Shown here in pieces: positions 36,894-46,335 of a DNA stretch of 64,000 nt (position 1 is the stretch's first letter; the number at the start of each line of letters is the position of its first letter). A program made the translations under genes and the position numbers. The DNA lies in the NCBI GenBank assembly GCA_017642535.1, contig JAGCOW010000057.1, forward strand, positions 1-64,000, given 5' to 3'. The notes beneath the pieces are model-generated. The model worked only from the letters and a program-made list of their open reading frames with translations. It searched no databases and had not been told where the DNA came from. Source of the DNA: Bacteroidales bacterium. GTDB taxonomy: Bacteria; Bacteroidota; Bacteroidia; Bacteroidales; UBA1715.

Positions 36894-38072
36894 TCAGTAG
36901 TCAATGTCCGTTTCGAAATATTCCCTTAAGGGTGGGTATATCTTATATTTGTTGGTCGGCTCAAGCACGTATTTCCCCGTCAAGTCCATTATGCCATAAT
37001 AAAACATGCTATCTTCGACAATAATGTAGTTCCCCACAATAGTGGGAAGGGACAAAATTTGAGGTTTCAATACCCAGTTTCCTGTTCGATCTATGATTCC
37101 CCATTTGCCGTCAATTTTTGCACAAGCAAGATTATTTTTTGTAAAATTAGTTATTTCATCGAATTGAGGTTCAATGACCATGTCCTCAATCGTGTTGATA
37201 GCTCCATATTTATTGTCAATCCGTACCCATGCAAGACCGTTGTCGGCAAAATCAATAGCATCGTCAAATTGTGGTCGTATCACTATTTTTCCTGTTTTGT
37301 CTATATATCCGTATTTGTCATTTTCTAAGACTTTAGCCCTTCCGTTTGAAAAGTTTCCAACCCAATCATAATCAGGTTTTATGACAAGTTTCCCTTTTTT
37401 GTTTATATACCCATATTTATGTTTTATTCTAACGGCAGCTAAACCTTCTGAAAAATCACCCAAGTGTTGATATTTTGAGTTAGGTTTTATTACGATAGTT
37501 CCTGTTGAATCCGCATAACCATATTTCAATTTTTGACTAATTACGGTCAAGCCTTCCGAAAAAAGTGTCATCACGGTAAATGATGTTATCGTTGTGATTT
37601 TTCCTGTGCGTTCATCAACAAATACCGTTGTGTCGGAGTTCCAGTCCTTGTTTAGTACGTGTATGCCATCAAACTTTTGCAACGGTACAGACATGAGGTT
37701 AACATATTGTGGTTCGATGACCATTTTCCCCGTTTTGTCTATAAAACCATATTTGCCATTTATTTCGATGGCTGCCAGTCCGTTTTCGAAATGAAAATCT
37801 TCAGCCCAATCAAATTGTGGTTCAATGACTCTTTTTCCCGTTTTGTCAATATAACCATATTTGTCTTTGATTCTAACCACAGCAAGGTCGTTTGCCGAGA
37901 ATGGTTTTGCGTAATCGAATTGTGGTTCAATAAGATATTCACCATTAGTTTTTATATATCCATAATAGCCGTAACAATTCTCCACCTGAAAAATCACGCT
38001 GTCGCTTGGCGAAGCCCATACGGCAAGGTTGGCAAGGAGGCAGACGAAGAAAATGAAATGTTTCGGAGTCAT
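36894..38072 (-). CDS. Exported WG-repeat protein
   Basis: The 392-residue protein has a signal peptide (MTPKHFIFFVCLLANLAVWA) and about nine WG-type repeats of about 35 residues, for example DKYGYIDKTGKRVIEPQFD and GKWGIIDRTGNWVLKP. Several repeats are nearly identical at the protein level. Unlike its neighbours it lacks the shared signal-peptide cassette and is on the minus strand, downstream of the ATPase gene at 38090 by 17 bases. WG proteins are of unknown function and likely form a repeat scaffold in the periplasm. Confidence 0.88.
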   Translation of the reverse strand: MTPKHFIFFVCLLANLAVWASPSDSVIFQVENCYGYYGYIKTNGEYLIEPQFDYAKPFSANDLAVVRIKDKYGYIDKTGKRVIEPQFDWAEDFHFENGLAAIEINGKYGFIDKTGKMVIEPQYVNLMSVPLQKFDGIHVLNKDWNSDTTVFVDERTGKITTITSFTVMTLFSEGLTVISQKLKYGYADSTGTIVIKPNSKYQHLGDFSEGLAAVRIKHKYGYINKKGKLVIKPDYDWVGNFSNGRAKVLENDKYGYIDKTGKIVIRPQFDDAIDFADNGLAWVRIDNKYGAINTIEDMVIEPQFDEITNFTKNNLACAKIDGKWGIIDRTGNWVLKPQILSLPTIVGNYIIVEDSMFYYGIMDLTGKYVLEPTNKYKIYPPLREYFETDIDY

Positions 38073-38089
38073 TTTTTATCTCAATGTAA

Positions 38090-39211
38090 TTACAGTTCTT
38101 TTAGATATAAGGCAAATAGCACGTCGCTTATAGAGAAAACATTGTCTTGTTCCGTGATTATATCAAGAGCGAGAAGTTTTTTCATTGCGGTCTGTACTGC
38201 GCTACTCGATATGAGTTTGTGGCGGTGGATAAACGAGGAACTCATTATTTTCTCCGCCTTGCCGTCTTTCGCAATCGCAAAAAGGAGTTCCTTTTGACGG
38301 ATAGGAATCATCGACAGTAAATGTTTGTAGATGTCCCTGTTTTCATCTATTATTTTATTGATGATTTGATTTACTTGTTCCAATGTACACGTTTCTCCTT
38401 TGGAAGTTTCCTCAAAAAGTTCGTGCATTGTCTTCTGCAAATAAAACGTGTTGCTTTCCATTGTCGTATAGATGTGTTCCACAATGGAAAATGGAATGTT
38501 TTTGTTTGTCTTTGAGAACCAATAATTTGCAAATTCATAATATTTCTCCAAAGGAATAGGCAGTAACTTCATGGTTGACACGCTGTTGTAGAACGGTCGT
38601 GCCTGAGAATGAAACATTTCCTGTAGCAAATGTCGCGAACTTCCCGAAAAAATGAAATGCGTGTTTTTAAGGTTTTGAATGTGTCCTCGCAGGAGTGCTT
38701 CTATGTTTTTCTCGGTGTAATATGCTATTTGTTGAAATTCGTCGAAGCATACCACGCAAGGTTTGTCGGCTTGTTCCAAGGCGTAAAAGATTTCTTCCAG
38801 CGTGTAGTCGGGACGTTGAAAATCTCCGAGCGACAGGTTAAAAGCTGGCATATTCGTTTGTGCATCGTACGAAAATTGTGCGTTGATTGATTTCAGCGTC
38901 TGTACAAATTTGGTCAACATTGTGTCACTTTTACCTTTCAGTGTGCTAAAAACCTGTTGCCCAAACGAATATACAAATTCTCTCAACGTCGAGGTGTGAT
39001 AAATGTCAATATAGAAACAATAATAGTCGGATTGCAGAGGATTTTGGGAATAACAATAATGTATAAGTTTGGATTTGCCAATTCTTCGAGGGGCAAAAAG
39101 ACAGACATTTTCGCCGCTTGTCAACTTTCGTATCAAGAGTTTGCTTTCTTCCTGACGGTCGCAGAAATACTCTTGCGGTATTTCCCCTGCTATGATAAAA
39201 GGATTTTTCAT
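38090..39211 (-). CDS. AAA ATPase (archaeal-type ATPase family)
   Basis: This 373-residue protein has a P-loop APRRIGKSKL (40-49), Walker B CVVCFDEFQQ (152-161), the sensor segment FIFSGSSRHLL, and a C-terminal winged-helix region. It matches the prokaryotic ATPase_2-like family, distinct from the DUF4143 type at 609 and 54977. The exact role is not established. It has its own promoter (39227) and may be co-transcribed with the WG gene 17 bases downstream. Confidence 0.85.
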   Translation of the reverse strand: MKNPFIIAGEIPQEYFCDRQEESKLLIRKLTSGENVCLFAPRRIGKSKLIHYCYSQNPLQSDYYCFYIDIYHTSTLREFVYSFGQQVFSTLKGKSDTMLTKFVQTLKSINAQFSYDAQTNMPAFNLSLGDFQRPDYTLEEIFYALEQADKPCVVCFDEFQQIAYYTEKNIEALLRGHIQNLKNTHFIFSGSSRHLLQEMFHSQARPFYNSVSTMKLLPIPLEKYYEFANYWFSKTNKNIPFSIVEHIYTTMESNTFYLQKTMHELFEETSKGETCTLEQVNQIINKIIDENRDIYKHLLSMIPIRQKELLFAIAKDGKAEKIMSSSFIHRHKLISSSAVQTAMKKLLALDIITEQDNVFSISDVLFALYLKEL

Positions 39212-39226
39212 TATTTCTATTTTTTA

Positions 39227-39234
39227 CAAAAATA
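39227..39234 (-). promoter_or_regulatory. -7 promoter element of AAA ATPase
   Basis: TATTTTTG on the minus strand, 15 bases upstream of the ATPase start. Confidence 0.5.
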
Positions 39235-39355
39235 ACAATTTTGTTTGAATTATGAAAAAATCATTATGAAAATTTCATAATGGAAAAATCATAATACATT
39301 TAGACGGATTTCTCGCTTTGCCCGACGGACTTTTTATCCTCTTTCTCCCCACCAA

Positions 39356-39403
39356 TGCACCGTCATGTCGAACGGAGCGAAGCGGAGAGAGACATCTCAT
39401 CAC
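39356..39403 (+). repeat. Dispersed repeat, copy 1
   Basis: This copy reads TGCACCGTCATGTCGAACGG, then GAGCGAAGCGGAGAGAGACATCTC. Further copies are at 40825, 54820, 59083 and 63586. It is followed directly by the cassette promoter (39432-39439), but here the promoter serves a different gene start. Confidence 0.85.
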
Positions 39404-39431
39404 AAAAATTATACAATCTTCAAATTTTTCC

Positions 39432-39439
39432 TATCTTTG
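39432..39439 (+). promoter_or_regulatory. Cassette promoter, copy 2
   Basis: TATCTTTG followed by GAACTC. The 40 bases upstream are nearly the same as those before the promoters at 40902 and 63663, all part of the module beginning with the dispersed repeat. Confidence 0.65.
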
Positions 39440-39456
39440 AACTCAACAATGAACGT

Positions 39457-39637
39457 ATGAAAAAAATTATCCCTCATATTGTTTCTTTGTATTGCCTCGC
39501 ACGTTGCTGTGGCACAAGAGGTGTACGACACTGTTTTGTTGAATAATCAAAACGAGGAAAGTATGCAGATATTACAAAAAAGGTATTGTAGATATGCAAA
39601 TCATAAAGTCTCAAGTTGCGGAAACGAGATAATTTGA
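39457..39637 (+). pseudogene. Small exported protein gene, frameshifted in an A7 tract
   Basis: ATG is followed by seven A (39460-39466). As written the frame does not give a usable signal peptide. With six A it would read MKKLSLILFLCIASHVAVAQ, a perfect signal peptide, followed by a mature part of about 40 residues (starting EVYDTVLLNNQNEESM) ending GNEII at 39637. So the gene is out of frame by one base in a homopolymer: either a slippage switch, a pseudogene or a sequencing error. The mature part is very short and may itself be a remnant. Confidence 0.6.
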
Positions 39638-39644
39638 ATGTGAT

Positions 39645-40775
39645 ATGGGAATAAGGAAAACGATAGTAAAAAGTGTTGTGATATTTATCATATCACTGTT
39701 TGTTGTTATGAAACTTGTGGGTCAAACTCGGATTTGTGTGATGAATGATTTGAGTGGCTTTCAGAATAGTTTCTCGTTAAATCTAAAACCTGGTAAAGGA
39801 GAATTTTCTGCATGCACCCCTTGCAAAGCATGTTTTGGGAAAGGAAATTGGAGATTGACAAATAAAGAAAATGAATATCAACTTAGTATTTCTATATTTG
39901 GGTATTATGACACAACAATGACAATAACTGAAAAAGATAGTTTTTTGGTGATTAATTTACAAGAACGAGAAACGTTTAATGAATTAGAGAATAATGAAAT
40001 ACACCAATCGCCGTTGCCTTTTTTGATTTGGATAAAGGACAGTACATATCATAGGCATTGGCTGAAGCATGATAATACATATATACCATATCCTAATGTA
40101 TGTATATCGGAAGATGTGAGACGGTTTGAGGCTTTCTGTAAGCAGAAACGTTTCCAATATGATACATTACACTATAATTATCTGTTATATTTTTGCGAAG
40201 GGAATCTTTATTTAAAGCCGCTTTCAAATCGGGATGGATATAATCCATATACAGAAGATTTAAGATATATACCAATTGAACAACTGAGTCTTATTCCGTA
40301 TGCTTTGAAAACAGTAGGAATAAATGAAAAATTTTCGTACCTTATATTTAAGGATGAAACTTATTTTAAAATAAAGCCTTCGATAGACTTATCTATAAAG
40401 AAAGAAATTACACCAAAAGAATTAAAGAAAGGTTTGCTTTATATTAAAAAGGGGTATCGGACAGTTAAATCGTACGGTTTCAATTATAAATTCAAAATAT
40501 GGAACATCGGTGGATATGGTATGGGATTTAAGGCTATCGGCAGTCCTAAGGAAAATAAACTACTTCACTATAGAAACTTGTCATTCCACTCACAACATTA
40601 TATGAAACAATTTCGTAAGATTAAGAAACTAATAAAATCAGGTGAGTCAAATATTTCATTTGAATTATTATATCCCCAAAACCTATTATATTGGACGGAT
40701 TTGTTTATTGATTCTGGTCTTTTCACATCTGTATATATAGAAAAAGAAGTATTAACATCTGAAATGTTTAGATGA
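39645..40775 (+). CDS. Exported protein with early Cys cluster
   Basis: The 376-residue protein has a signal peptide (KTIVKSVVIFIISLFVVMKL) and, near residue 55, ACTPCKACFGKG. A comparable early Cys motif occurs in the genes at 44959, 47416 and 62195. No known domain. Its first 20 codons and 25 bases before them, including the preceding GNEII tail, are shared with 62195, a second kind of 5' cassette. Seven bases separate it from the frameshifted gene before it. Confidence 0.75.
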   Translation: MGIRKTIVKSVVIFIISLFVVMKLVGQTRICVMNDLSGFQNSFSLNLKPGKGEFSACTPCKACFGKGNWRLTNKENEYQLSISIFGYYDTTMTITEKDSFLVINLQERETFNELENNEIHQSPLPFLIWIKDSTYHRHWLKHDNTYIPYPNVCISEDVRRFEAFCKQKRFQYDTLHYNYLLYFCEGNLYLKPLSNRDGYNPYTEDLRYIPIEQLSLIPYALKTVGINEKFSYLIFKDETYFKIKPSIDLSIKKEITPKELKKGLLYIKKGYRTVKSYGFNYKFKIWNIGGYGMGFKAIGSPKENKLLHYRNLSFHSQHYMKQFRKIKKLIKSGESNISFELLYPQNLLYWTDLFIDSGLFTSVYIEKEVLTSEMFR

Positions 40776-40824
40776 TTTTAGAAAATTATCTAAATCGTTC
40801 AAAGCATGATGTAGAAAAGATGGA

Positions 40825-40872
40825 TGCACCGTCATGTCGAACGGAGCGAAGCGGAGAGAGACATCTCAACAC
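40825..40872 (+). repeat. Dispersed repeat, copy 2
   Basis: Same element as at 39356. It overlaps nothing functional except a fortuitous reading frame that continues into the signal-peptide cassette. The promoter at 40902 follows after 30 bases. Confidence 0.85.
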
Positions 40873-40901
40873 AGAAAATTATACAATCTTCAAATTTTTC
40901 C

Positions 40902-40909
40902 TATCTTTG
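40902..40909 (+). promoter_or_regulatory. Cassette promoter, copy 3
   Basis: TATCTTTG followed by GAACTCTAAAAC and the TTG start at 40928. An in-frame upstream TTG lies inside this -7 box, so it cannot be in the mRNA; that supports 40928 as the true start. Confidence 0.65.
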
Positions 40910-40927
40910 AACTCTAAAACTTTCATT

Positions 40928-43900
40928 TTGAAACTCTTTCGTTACATAGTGCCGATTCTTTTTCTGTTCCTTTCGTTTGTAGGAGCTGCACAGACGGAAT
41001 ATACCCGTTATTATGACAAAAAATGGAAACCGACCACAAAAGACAATGCAAGTTATATGCGAAAAATTACCTACGGCAAAGACGGAAAGCCGAAAGGTGT
41101 CGTCCGCGATTATTATTACGACAGTAACAATAATTCTATTGTGGCTCTGCAATGGGAAGGTTACATTGTTTCCGAAGACTTGGAAACAGGTAGGGACGTT
41201 CTCGATGGAAAATGTATCTGGTATGATGAATGGGGTGGCGTAGAAAAAGTCAGCACCTATAAAAATGGCGTGTTGGATGGATATTATTTTTATGGAAAAG
41301 ATGAAATCTATGGCTGTTACAAGAATGGGGAAAAGAACGGATGGTTTATAGATTACGACACAGAGGGGGTTAATTTGTCTTTCTATGAGGATGGAAAGAT
41401 ACTCTACGAAGTGACAGAAACAGGGACGTACAAGTACAATGAAGCTGTTTATACCTATCATCCCAATGGCACTTATCAAAGGGAGGATCGATATGATGAC
41501 GGCTCTGTTGGTACAAATTTCTATTCCGCCGAGGGAAACAGATTCGACGATCCACAGACACTTGTTCTCTTGTCCGACACGGTGAAAGGGGAATATAAGT
41601 TGATGAAAATAGAAAAGAAAAACTACGACGGAAACGTAAGCATTGATACCTTGTCCTACAAGGTTTATTGGGATAAAGATTTCAAGATTCCCCGATATTC
41701 ATACAAGGTGGTAAAAGATCCGAAACCCATTGAAACAATATATAGGGCGTATGATACGGCTGGCACTCTTGTGAGGGAGGAGAAAATCTTTTTCGACGGA
41801 AAACGAAAAGTGGAGACAATTGATGGCGATTTGACCGTTTGTATTTCCTATGATAAAAACGGTGAAGAAATCAGAAAATCCTATTATAGTGGCCATCACT
41901 ATAACAGATCTTCAGTGGTAGAAAAAATAGGGCAAGAATGGTTTTTTACGAAATATGATGAAAATCTAATCACAAGTATTAAGGATAAATATAATTTTCC
42001 GAAACAAAGATATTGGCCAGGGAAGAATTGGTATGGTTGGAATGGGGATTTTGGATATTGGACGGGTGATTACATGCAGCAGGAAAACAACACATATACG
42101 GGTGTTTATTACGACAAAGCAAATCAGAAAATTTGCGAACTCAGTATTTTGTTCAAAAAGGAAAATAATAAGGAAAAACGAGAGGTTACTATAACATTTT
42201 TCGAAAAGGACAATCCATCGAAAGTGCTTACGCAGCACCGCTTTGAAGGTGGAGAATGGGGATGGTTTGTCAATGGCTTTTTTAGCCATGAGGTGCGCCA
42301 AAACTATTGTAATGTAAAAGGTTGCAGATATTATGATTATGATTTTGACCTTGTTCCTGTGCGTTTGCGAACGACAATGAAGAATGTTCTTTACGGGATG
42401 ATGAACTTGGATAACAATGTTTCTGTGGAACCAAAGTATAACCAGATTCGTGGAACCAATGGCGGATACATTATTTGTGAAACGGACAAGAACTGCGAAT
42501 TGTACGACATTTTTTTGACAAAACAAGCGTTTTCGGCTCCGTACATCAAGCAGGCCTTTGATGGCGGTCTGGTTGTGTATAGCAAACAAAAAAATGAAGT
42601 GCCGGATAGAAAATACGGCCTGGCTCTGGTTAATGGGAAAATAATCACGCCGTGTGAATTCGACTTTGTAGCCACAGACTTAGATAAAGGTTTACTCTGG
42701 GTACGGAAAAACGGGAAATTCGGTGCGTATTCCAAAACGGGCAAAGTATTGATAGCTGTGGAATACGATAAACCAAACTTTGTATTTAAGACGAATTTTA
42801 CTCCATTGAATGTGGTGGATGTAATGAAAAACGGGAAATATGGCATAGCAACCGCCAATGGAGACGCATACACGAGGTGTCAGTTTGACGAAATGATACT
42901 GATTGACTCAGTAACTGCTACAGATTCCGAAAAAGATATTGTCGCTCTCGTGCGTGTGGGAACCTTGTGGGGAGCAGTGAACAGAAAGGGGCGTTACGTC
43001 ATTTCACCGCAATACAACGAGGTGCAGCCTTTTATTTCCGATGTTGATGTTGAGAAAGGAAAAACTGTTCGTCTTTTGCAGATTATTGCCTCGAAAAATG
43101 GAAGATGGGGCGTGGTTTCCTCGTCGAACCAGGTGCTTTTGCCTTTTGAATACGAATACGTGTCCGCTTGTAGTTATAATTCTATGTTGATGATGAAGGA
43201 TTCCAAAGTGTATTGCATTGGAGCACAGGAATTGTATGATGGTTTTGATAAGGTTAATGTTGAGAAATATAGAATATCATCCGATTTTCACTTGGAAGAA
43301 AATAGATATCCGCAAAAGTATTATGTGGGGACGTTGATGAAGGATTATTACAAAAGCGGTTTTATAATTGTGTGCGACGACAATGGTCACCAAATAATTC
43401 CACCGACCTATTCTGTATATCATCATGGGGGTGAGTGGGTTTCTCCCAACATAAAGAAATATATGGACACCGAGGGGAATTCCGCCTATGTGGATTCCGA
43501 GAAAACCTTGATTTATACCTTACCTGCCGGATTTGAGATAGAAAGAATCTTTGGCGATTATGCGGTAGTGCATACCAACACTACCAAAAGACTGCTTCAC
43601 GATTGGAACGGTGTTTATTTCGGCGACAGGAACGATTTTTATAAAATGGGAATATATCATTTGAAAGAAAAACGGCTTGTGGTCGATACGCTGTACGACA
43701 TGGTTTACAAACCCCAAGCGACTGATTCTTTGTTTTGGGCGAAGATTTATCCCGATAAGGAACATTTTGAGGAGTACAAAAGTGCTCATTTGGTAGGATT
43801 TGAAGATCTTTACTTTACTTCTTACGAAAATCCTTACCGTAAAAATTGGCGTTTGTTTTCATATACGGGAAAACCTGTCAATTCGGTTGAATACGAATAT

Positions 43901-44962
43901 CCGCACAAAATCTGTGGCACACTTGCCAAAGTCGGGGGGCAGGAACATTACGGCGTTGTGAATATGGAAAATCGCGAGATTCTTCCTCAAAAATATGCCA
44001 ATGTTGAATTCACAGACAATGGACTGATATTGTTCGGCAACAAAAAATGGGGACTTGCCGACCGAAAAGGGAAAATTCTGTATCAAAACCGTTGGACCGA
44101 TGTTACACCGTTTATAGGAAATCATTTCGTCGGATTTACCAATACGTCCATTGAACTGGTTGATATGCATGGTCACATAGAGCGGACCATTCCATTGAAT
44201 AAGGTTCTGTCGCAGGAATATGATTTGTATCAATATTTACAAGGTCTCGATTCGGTGTATGCAATGAAAGCACTTCCCGTAGAAATTCGTAACCAGATGT
44301 TGTTCTTGTATGCACAGTCGAAATCCTTATTGAATAATAAACGGATTCCTATATCACGATATAGGGATTCGGTAAAAAAAGGAATTGATTATTTGGAGGT
44401 GGAAAATATATACGCCGACGAGAATTTTTTATGCTCGTCGAGTAAGTGGAGGTCTTTTCAACAATCTCCTTTCAATGTGTCGTTTCGAGATCAGACCGCC
44501 CACAGTATGACTTTCTTGACTGCTACACGTGGAGCATTTGACGAATATGGCAAAGGTATATGTACGTCGTTGAACACTTACAATTATGTGTTCGACAAAA
44601 AAAAGTTCCATTCCGTTGAATTGTACGAATTGTTTAAGAAAAGGGTCGATTACGACGGTGTCTTGTCTAATCTCATAAAAAAACAGATTTCCGAAGCTTG
44701 GGGTTATAGAGTCTTGTTTGATGATGATTTTGTGCAAAAATACACGGAATGGGATGAATCCCACGATGATTATGTAAATAAAATTCCATATTATGATTTG
44801 ATGAAAGATAATTTTATTATCAACAAATATGGTATTACCTTTTACTTGTATGAACATATTCGTGATAACTATGCAGAACCATGGCTTTTGGTGATTCCTT
44901 TTTTCGAGATTCAAGACTATCTTGACTATTCTGGTCCGTTGAAATATTTTCTTGAAGAATGA
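40928..44962 (+). CDS. Giant exported WG/MORN-repeat protein 2
   Basis: About 1344 residues from TTG at 40928. Signal peptide KLFRYIVPILFLFLSFVGAA, then the same N-terminal module as 32783 (TEYTRYYD, PTTKDNASYMRKITYGKDGK), MORN-like repeats (YKNGVLDGYYFYG), a central region, and WG repeats (KYGIATANGDAYTRC, LWGAVNRKGRYVISPQY, KWGLADRKGKILYQ). It ends YLDYSGPLKYFLEE, with its stop overlapping the next start as ATGA. DNA identity with 32783 is strongest at the two ends and lower in the middle. Exported; function unknown. Confidence 0.88.
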   Translation: MKLFRYIVPILFLFLSFVGAAQTEYTRYYDKKWKPTTKDNASYMRKITYGKDGKPKGVVRDYYYDSNNNSIVALQWEGYIVSEDLETGRDVLDGKCIWYDEWGGVEKVSTYKNGVLDGYYFYGKDEIYGCYKNGEKNGWFIDYDTEGVNLSFYEDGKILYEVTETGTYKYNEAVYTYHPNGTYQREDRYDDGSVGTNFYSAEGNRFDDPQTLVLLSDTVKGEYKLMKIEKKNYDGNVSIDTLSYKVYWDKDFKIPRYSYKVVKDPKPIETIYRAYDTAGTLVREEKIFFDGKRKVETIDGDLTVCISYDKNGEEIRKSYYSGHHYNRSSVVEKIGQEWFFTKYDENLITSIKDKYNFPKQRYWPGKNWYGWNGDFGYWTGDYMQQENNTYTGVYYDKANQKICELSILFKKENNKEKREVTITFFEKDNPSKVLTQHRFEGGEWGWFVNGFFSHEVRQNYCNVKGCRYYDYDFDLVPVRLRTTMKNVLYGMMNLDNNVSVEPKYNQIRGTNGGYIICETDKNCELYDIFLTKQAFSAPYIKQAFDGGLVVYSKQKNEVPDRKYGLALVNGKIITPCEFDFVATDLDKGLLWVRKNGKFGAYSKTGKVLIAVEYDKPNFVFKTNFTPLNVVDVMKNGKYGIATANGDAYTRCQFDEMILIDSVTATDSEKDIVALVRVGTLWGAVNRKGRYVISPQYNEVQPFISDVDVEKGKTVRLLQIIASKNGRWGVVSSSNQVLLPFEYEYVSACSYNSMLMMKDSKVYCIGAQELYDGFDKVNVEKYRISSDFHLEENRYPQKYYVGTLMKDYYKSGFIIVCDDNGHQIIPPTYSVYHHGGEWVSPNIKKYMDTEGNSAYVDSEKTLIYTLPAGFEIERIFGDYAVVHTNTTKRLLHDWNGVYFGDRNDFYKMGIYHLKEKRLVVDTLYDMVYKPQATDSLFWAKIYPDKEHFEEYKSAHLVGFEDLYFTSYENPYRKNWRLFSYTGKPVNSVEYEYPHKICGTLAKVGGQEHYGVVNMENREILPQKYANVEFTDNGLILFGNKKWGLADRKGKILYQNRWTDVTPFIGNHFVGFTNTSIELVDMHGHIERTIPLNKVLSQEYDLYQYLQGLDSVYAMKALPVEIRNQMLFLYAQSKSLLNNKRIPISRYRDSVKKGIDYLEVENIYADENFLCSSSKWRSFQQSPFNVSFRDQTAHSMTFLTATRGAFDEYGKGICTSLNTYNYVFDKKKFHSVELYELFKKRVDYDGVLSNLIKKQISEAWGYRVLFDDDFVQKYTEWDESHDDYVNKIPYYDLMKDNFIINKYGITFYLYEHIRDNYAEPWLLVIPFFEIQDYLDYSGPLKYFLEE

Positions 44963-46335
44963 AACTCTTTCGTTACATAGTGCCGATTCTCTTTCTGTTC
45001 CTTTCGCTCTGTGTGGTGGGACAAGAGGATAAAAGTAACGATACGTTGGACTTGCGTGGAGAGTTGTATCGGGCTGTCCAGTCGTGGGATGAAATTAACG
45101 ATTCGTTGGTTCTGAACTCGAATCAGTCGCCCTATGACAAGGAAAACATTGATTGTAGAAAATGTAAGTGTATATTGATAATTGTGGCAAAGAAAACGTT
45201 GGTTAATTCTACCATTGAGCAGCCGCATCGCATAGTGTCTTATTCGTGTCCCGAACATACGGTGGAACATTATTCGACTGACATGTGTGATTTCTTCAAA
45301 ATATATTTCAAAAAGTCCCGATATAAAGGACAGATAACGTTTGCTGGAATAAAGGGTGATGAGATGACGTTGAAATTTGCTAAAAGAAAATATGACTATG
45401 TTCAAACAGATGGGATTTCGGCACTTGTATTTAATGCTTATACACACTCAATATATGTAAAACCACAGCCATGCGAGCAAATAGATGCTTTTCTGTATGA
45501 TGCGCTATCCTATGCAGCCCAAGCCCAACCGCCTATAAAGGACGGAGCAATTCTTGCCGAATTTTCGGTGAGCGACAGCACCAAGGTCTATTTCTCGCAA
45601 GGAAACTTGCAATACCAGGCAAGTTCCAAAACATGGCGTTTTGCTGAACACCAATGGGATTTTGTTGGTGATTCCATAAATGGAAACGTGTACGAAAATG
45701 GCGTAAAAAGCGACAATGCAAAAATTTCTTCTACCTACGATGGTTGGATTGATAACTTTGGTTGGGGAACAAGCGGTTACAATGGCAAAAATCCATATAT
45801 GACAAGCATGAATTGTTCCGATTATGGAGATGGCTACAACGACATAGCAGGAACAAATTATGATTGGGGCGTGTACAACGCAATTTCCAACGGCGGAAAC
45901 CAAGCAGGACAATGGCGTACTCTAACCCAATCAGAGTGGTCCTATGTTATTGGAAATAGAACGGACGCCCGTTATTTGCGTGAAAGTGCAACTGTGAATG
46001 GTGTAAACGGATTGATTTTACTGCCCGACAACTGGACATTGCCAACAGGGGTTACATTTACGCATGGAGGAGAACACGGCTGGTCTCAAAACACATATTC
46101 CGCTTCCGACTGGAGCAAGATGGAAGCCAATGGTGCTGTGTTTCTTCCTGCTGCTGGCAGCCGCTACGGTACATACGTGTACGGTGTGGGTTCCTACGGC
46201 GACTACTGGTCGAGTTCGGCTGTCAGCAACCGCCACGCCTACTTTATGTACTTCTACAGCAGCTACGTGACCACGCGCAAACTCGACCGCTTCGTAGGGC
46301 GATCTGTCCGCCTTGTGCAGGATGTGAAGAAATAA
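44959..46335 (+). CDS. Exported protein with C-type-lectin-like/FGE-like C-terminal domain
   Basis: The 458-residue protein has the shared signal peptide (MKLFRYIVPILFLFLSLCVV), an early Cys motif CRKCKC, an unknown middle, and from residue about 195 a domain with VYFSQGNLQYQ, WRTLTQSEWSYVI, LPAAGSRYGTYVYGVGSYG, DYWSSS and GRSVRLVQ. That domain belongs to the formylglycine-enzyme-like/C-type-lectin-fold type common in Bacteroidales and used by diversity-generating retroelements as a variable receptor. Its last 120 bases are much richer in GC than the rest. Start overlaps the previous stop. Confidence 0.82.
   Translation: MKLFRYIVPILFLFLSLCVVGQEDKSNDTLDLRGELYRAVQSWDEINDSLVLNSNQSPYDKENIDCRKCKCILIIVAKKTLVNSTIEQPHRIVSYSCPEHTVEHYSTDMCDFFKIYFKKSRYKGQITFAGIKGDEMTLKFAKRKYDYVQTDGISALVFNAYTHSIYVKPQPCEQIDAFLYDALSYAAQAQPPIKDGAILAEFSVSDSTKVYFSQGNLQYQASSKTWRFAEHQWDFVGDSINGNVYENGVKSDNAKISSTYDGWIDNFGWGTSGYNGKNPYMTSMNCSDYGDGYNDIAGTNYDWGVYNAISNGGNQAGQWRTLTQSEWSYVIGNRTDARYLRESATVNGVNGLILLPDNWTLPTGVTFTHGGEHGWSQNTYSASDWSKMEANGAVFLPAAGSRYGTYVYGVGSYGDYWSSSAVSNRHAYFMYFYSSYVTTRKLDRFVGRSVRLVQDVKK
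46156..46320 (+). other. Variable-region-like segment of lectin-type domain
   Basis: By hand count, bases 46201-46320 are about 57% G+C, against about 33% in 45361-45420 of the same gene. The codons are dominated by the form NNC (AGC, AAC, CGC, CAC, TAC, TTC, CTC, GAC), as expected if AAC codons of a template were mutated at adenines. The translated segment (WSSSAVSNRHAYFMYFYS, then GRSVRLV) has the layout of diversity-generating-retroelement variable regions. No reverse transcriptase or template copy is in this window. Confidence 0.45.

Noticed and set aside
40772-40927. Upstream extension of giant gene 2 back to 40772
   Set aside because: The extension translates the dispersed repeat and the promoter itself (the -7 box lies at 40902), so it cannot be in the natural mRNA or protein.
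44959-46335. A complete diversity-generating retroelement
   Set aside because: Only a target-like segment is present; no reverse transcriptase, accessory gene or template repeat was found in the 64 kb.
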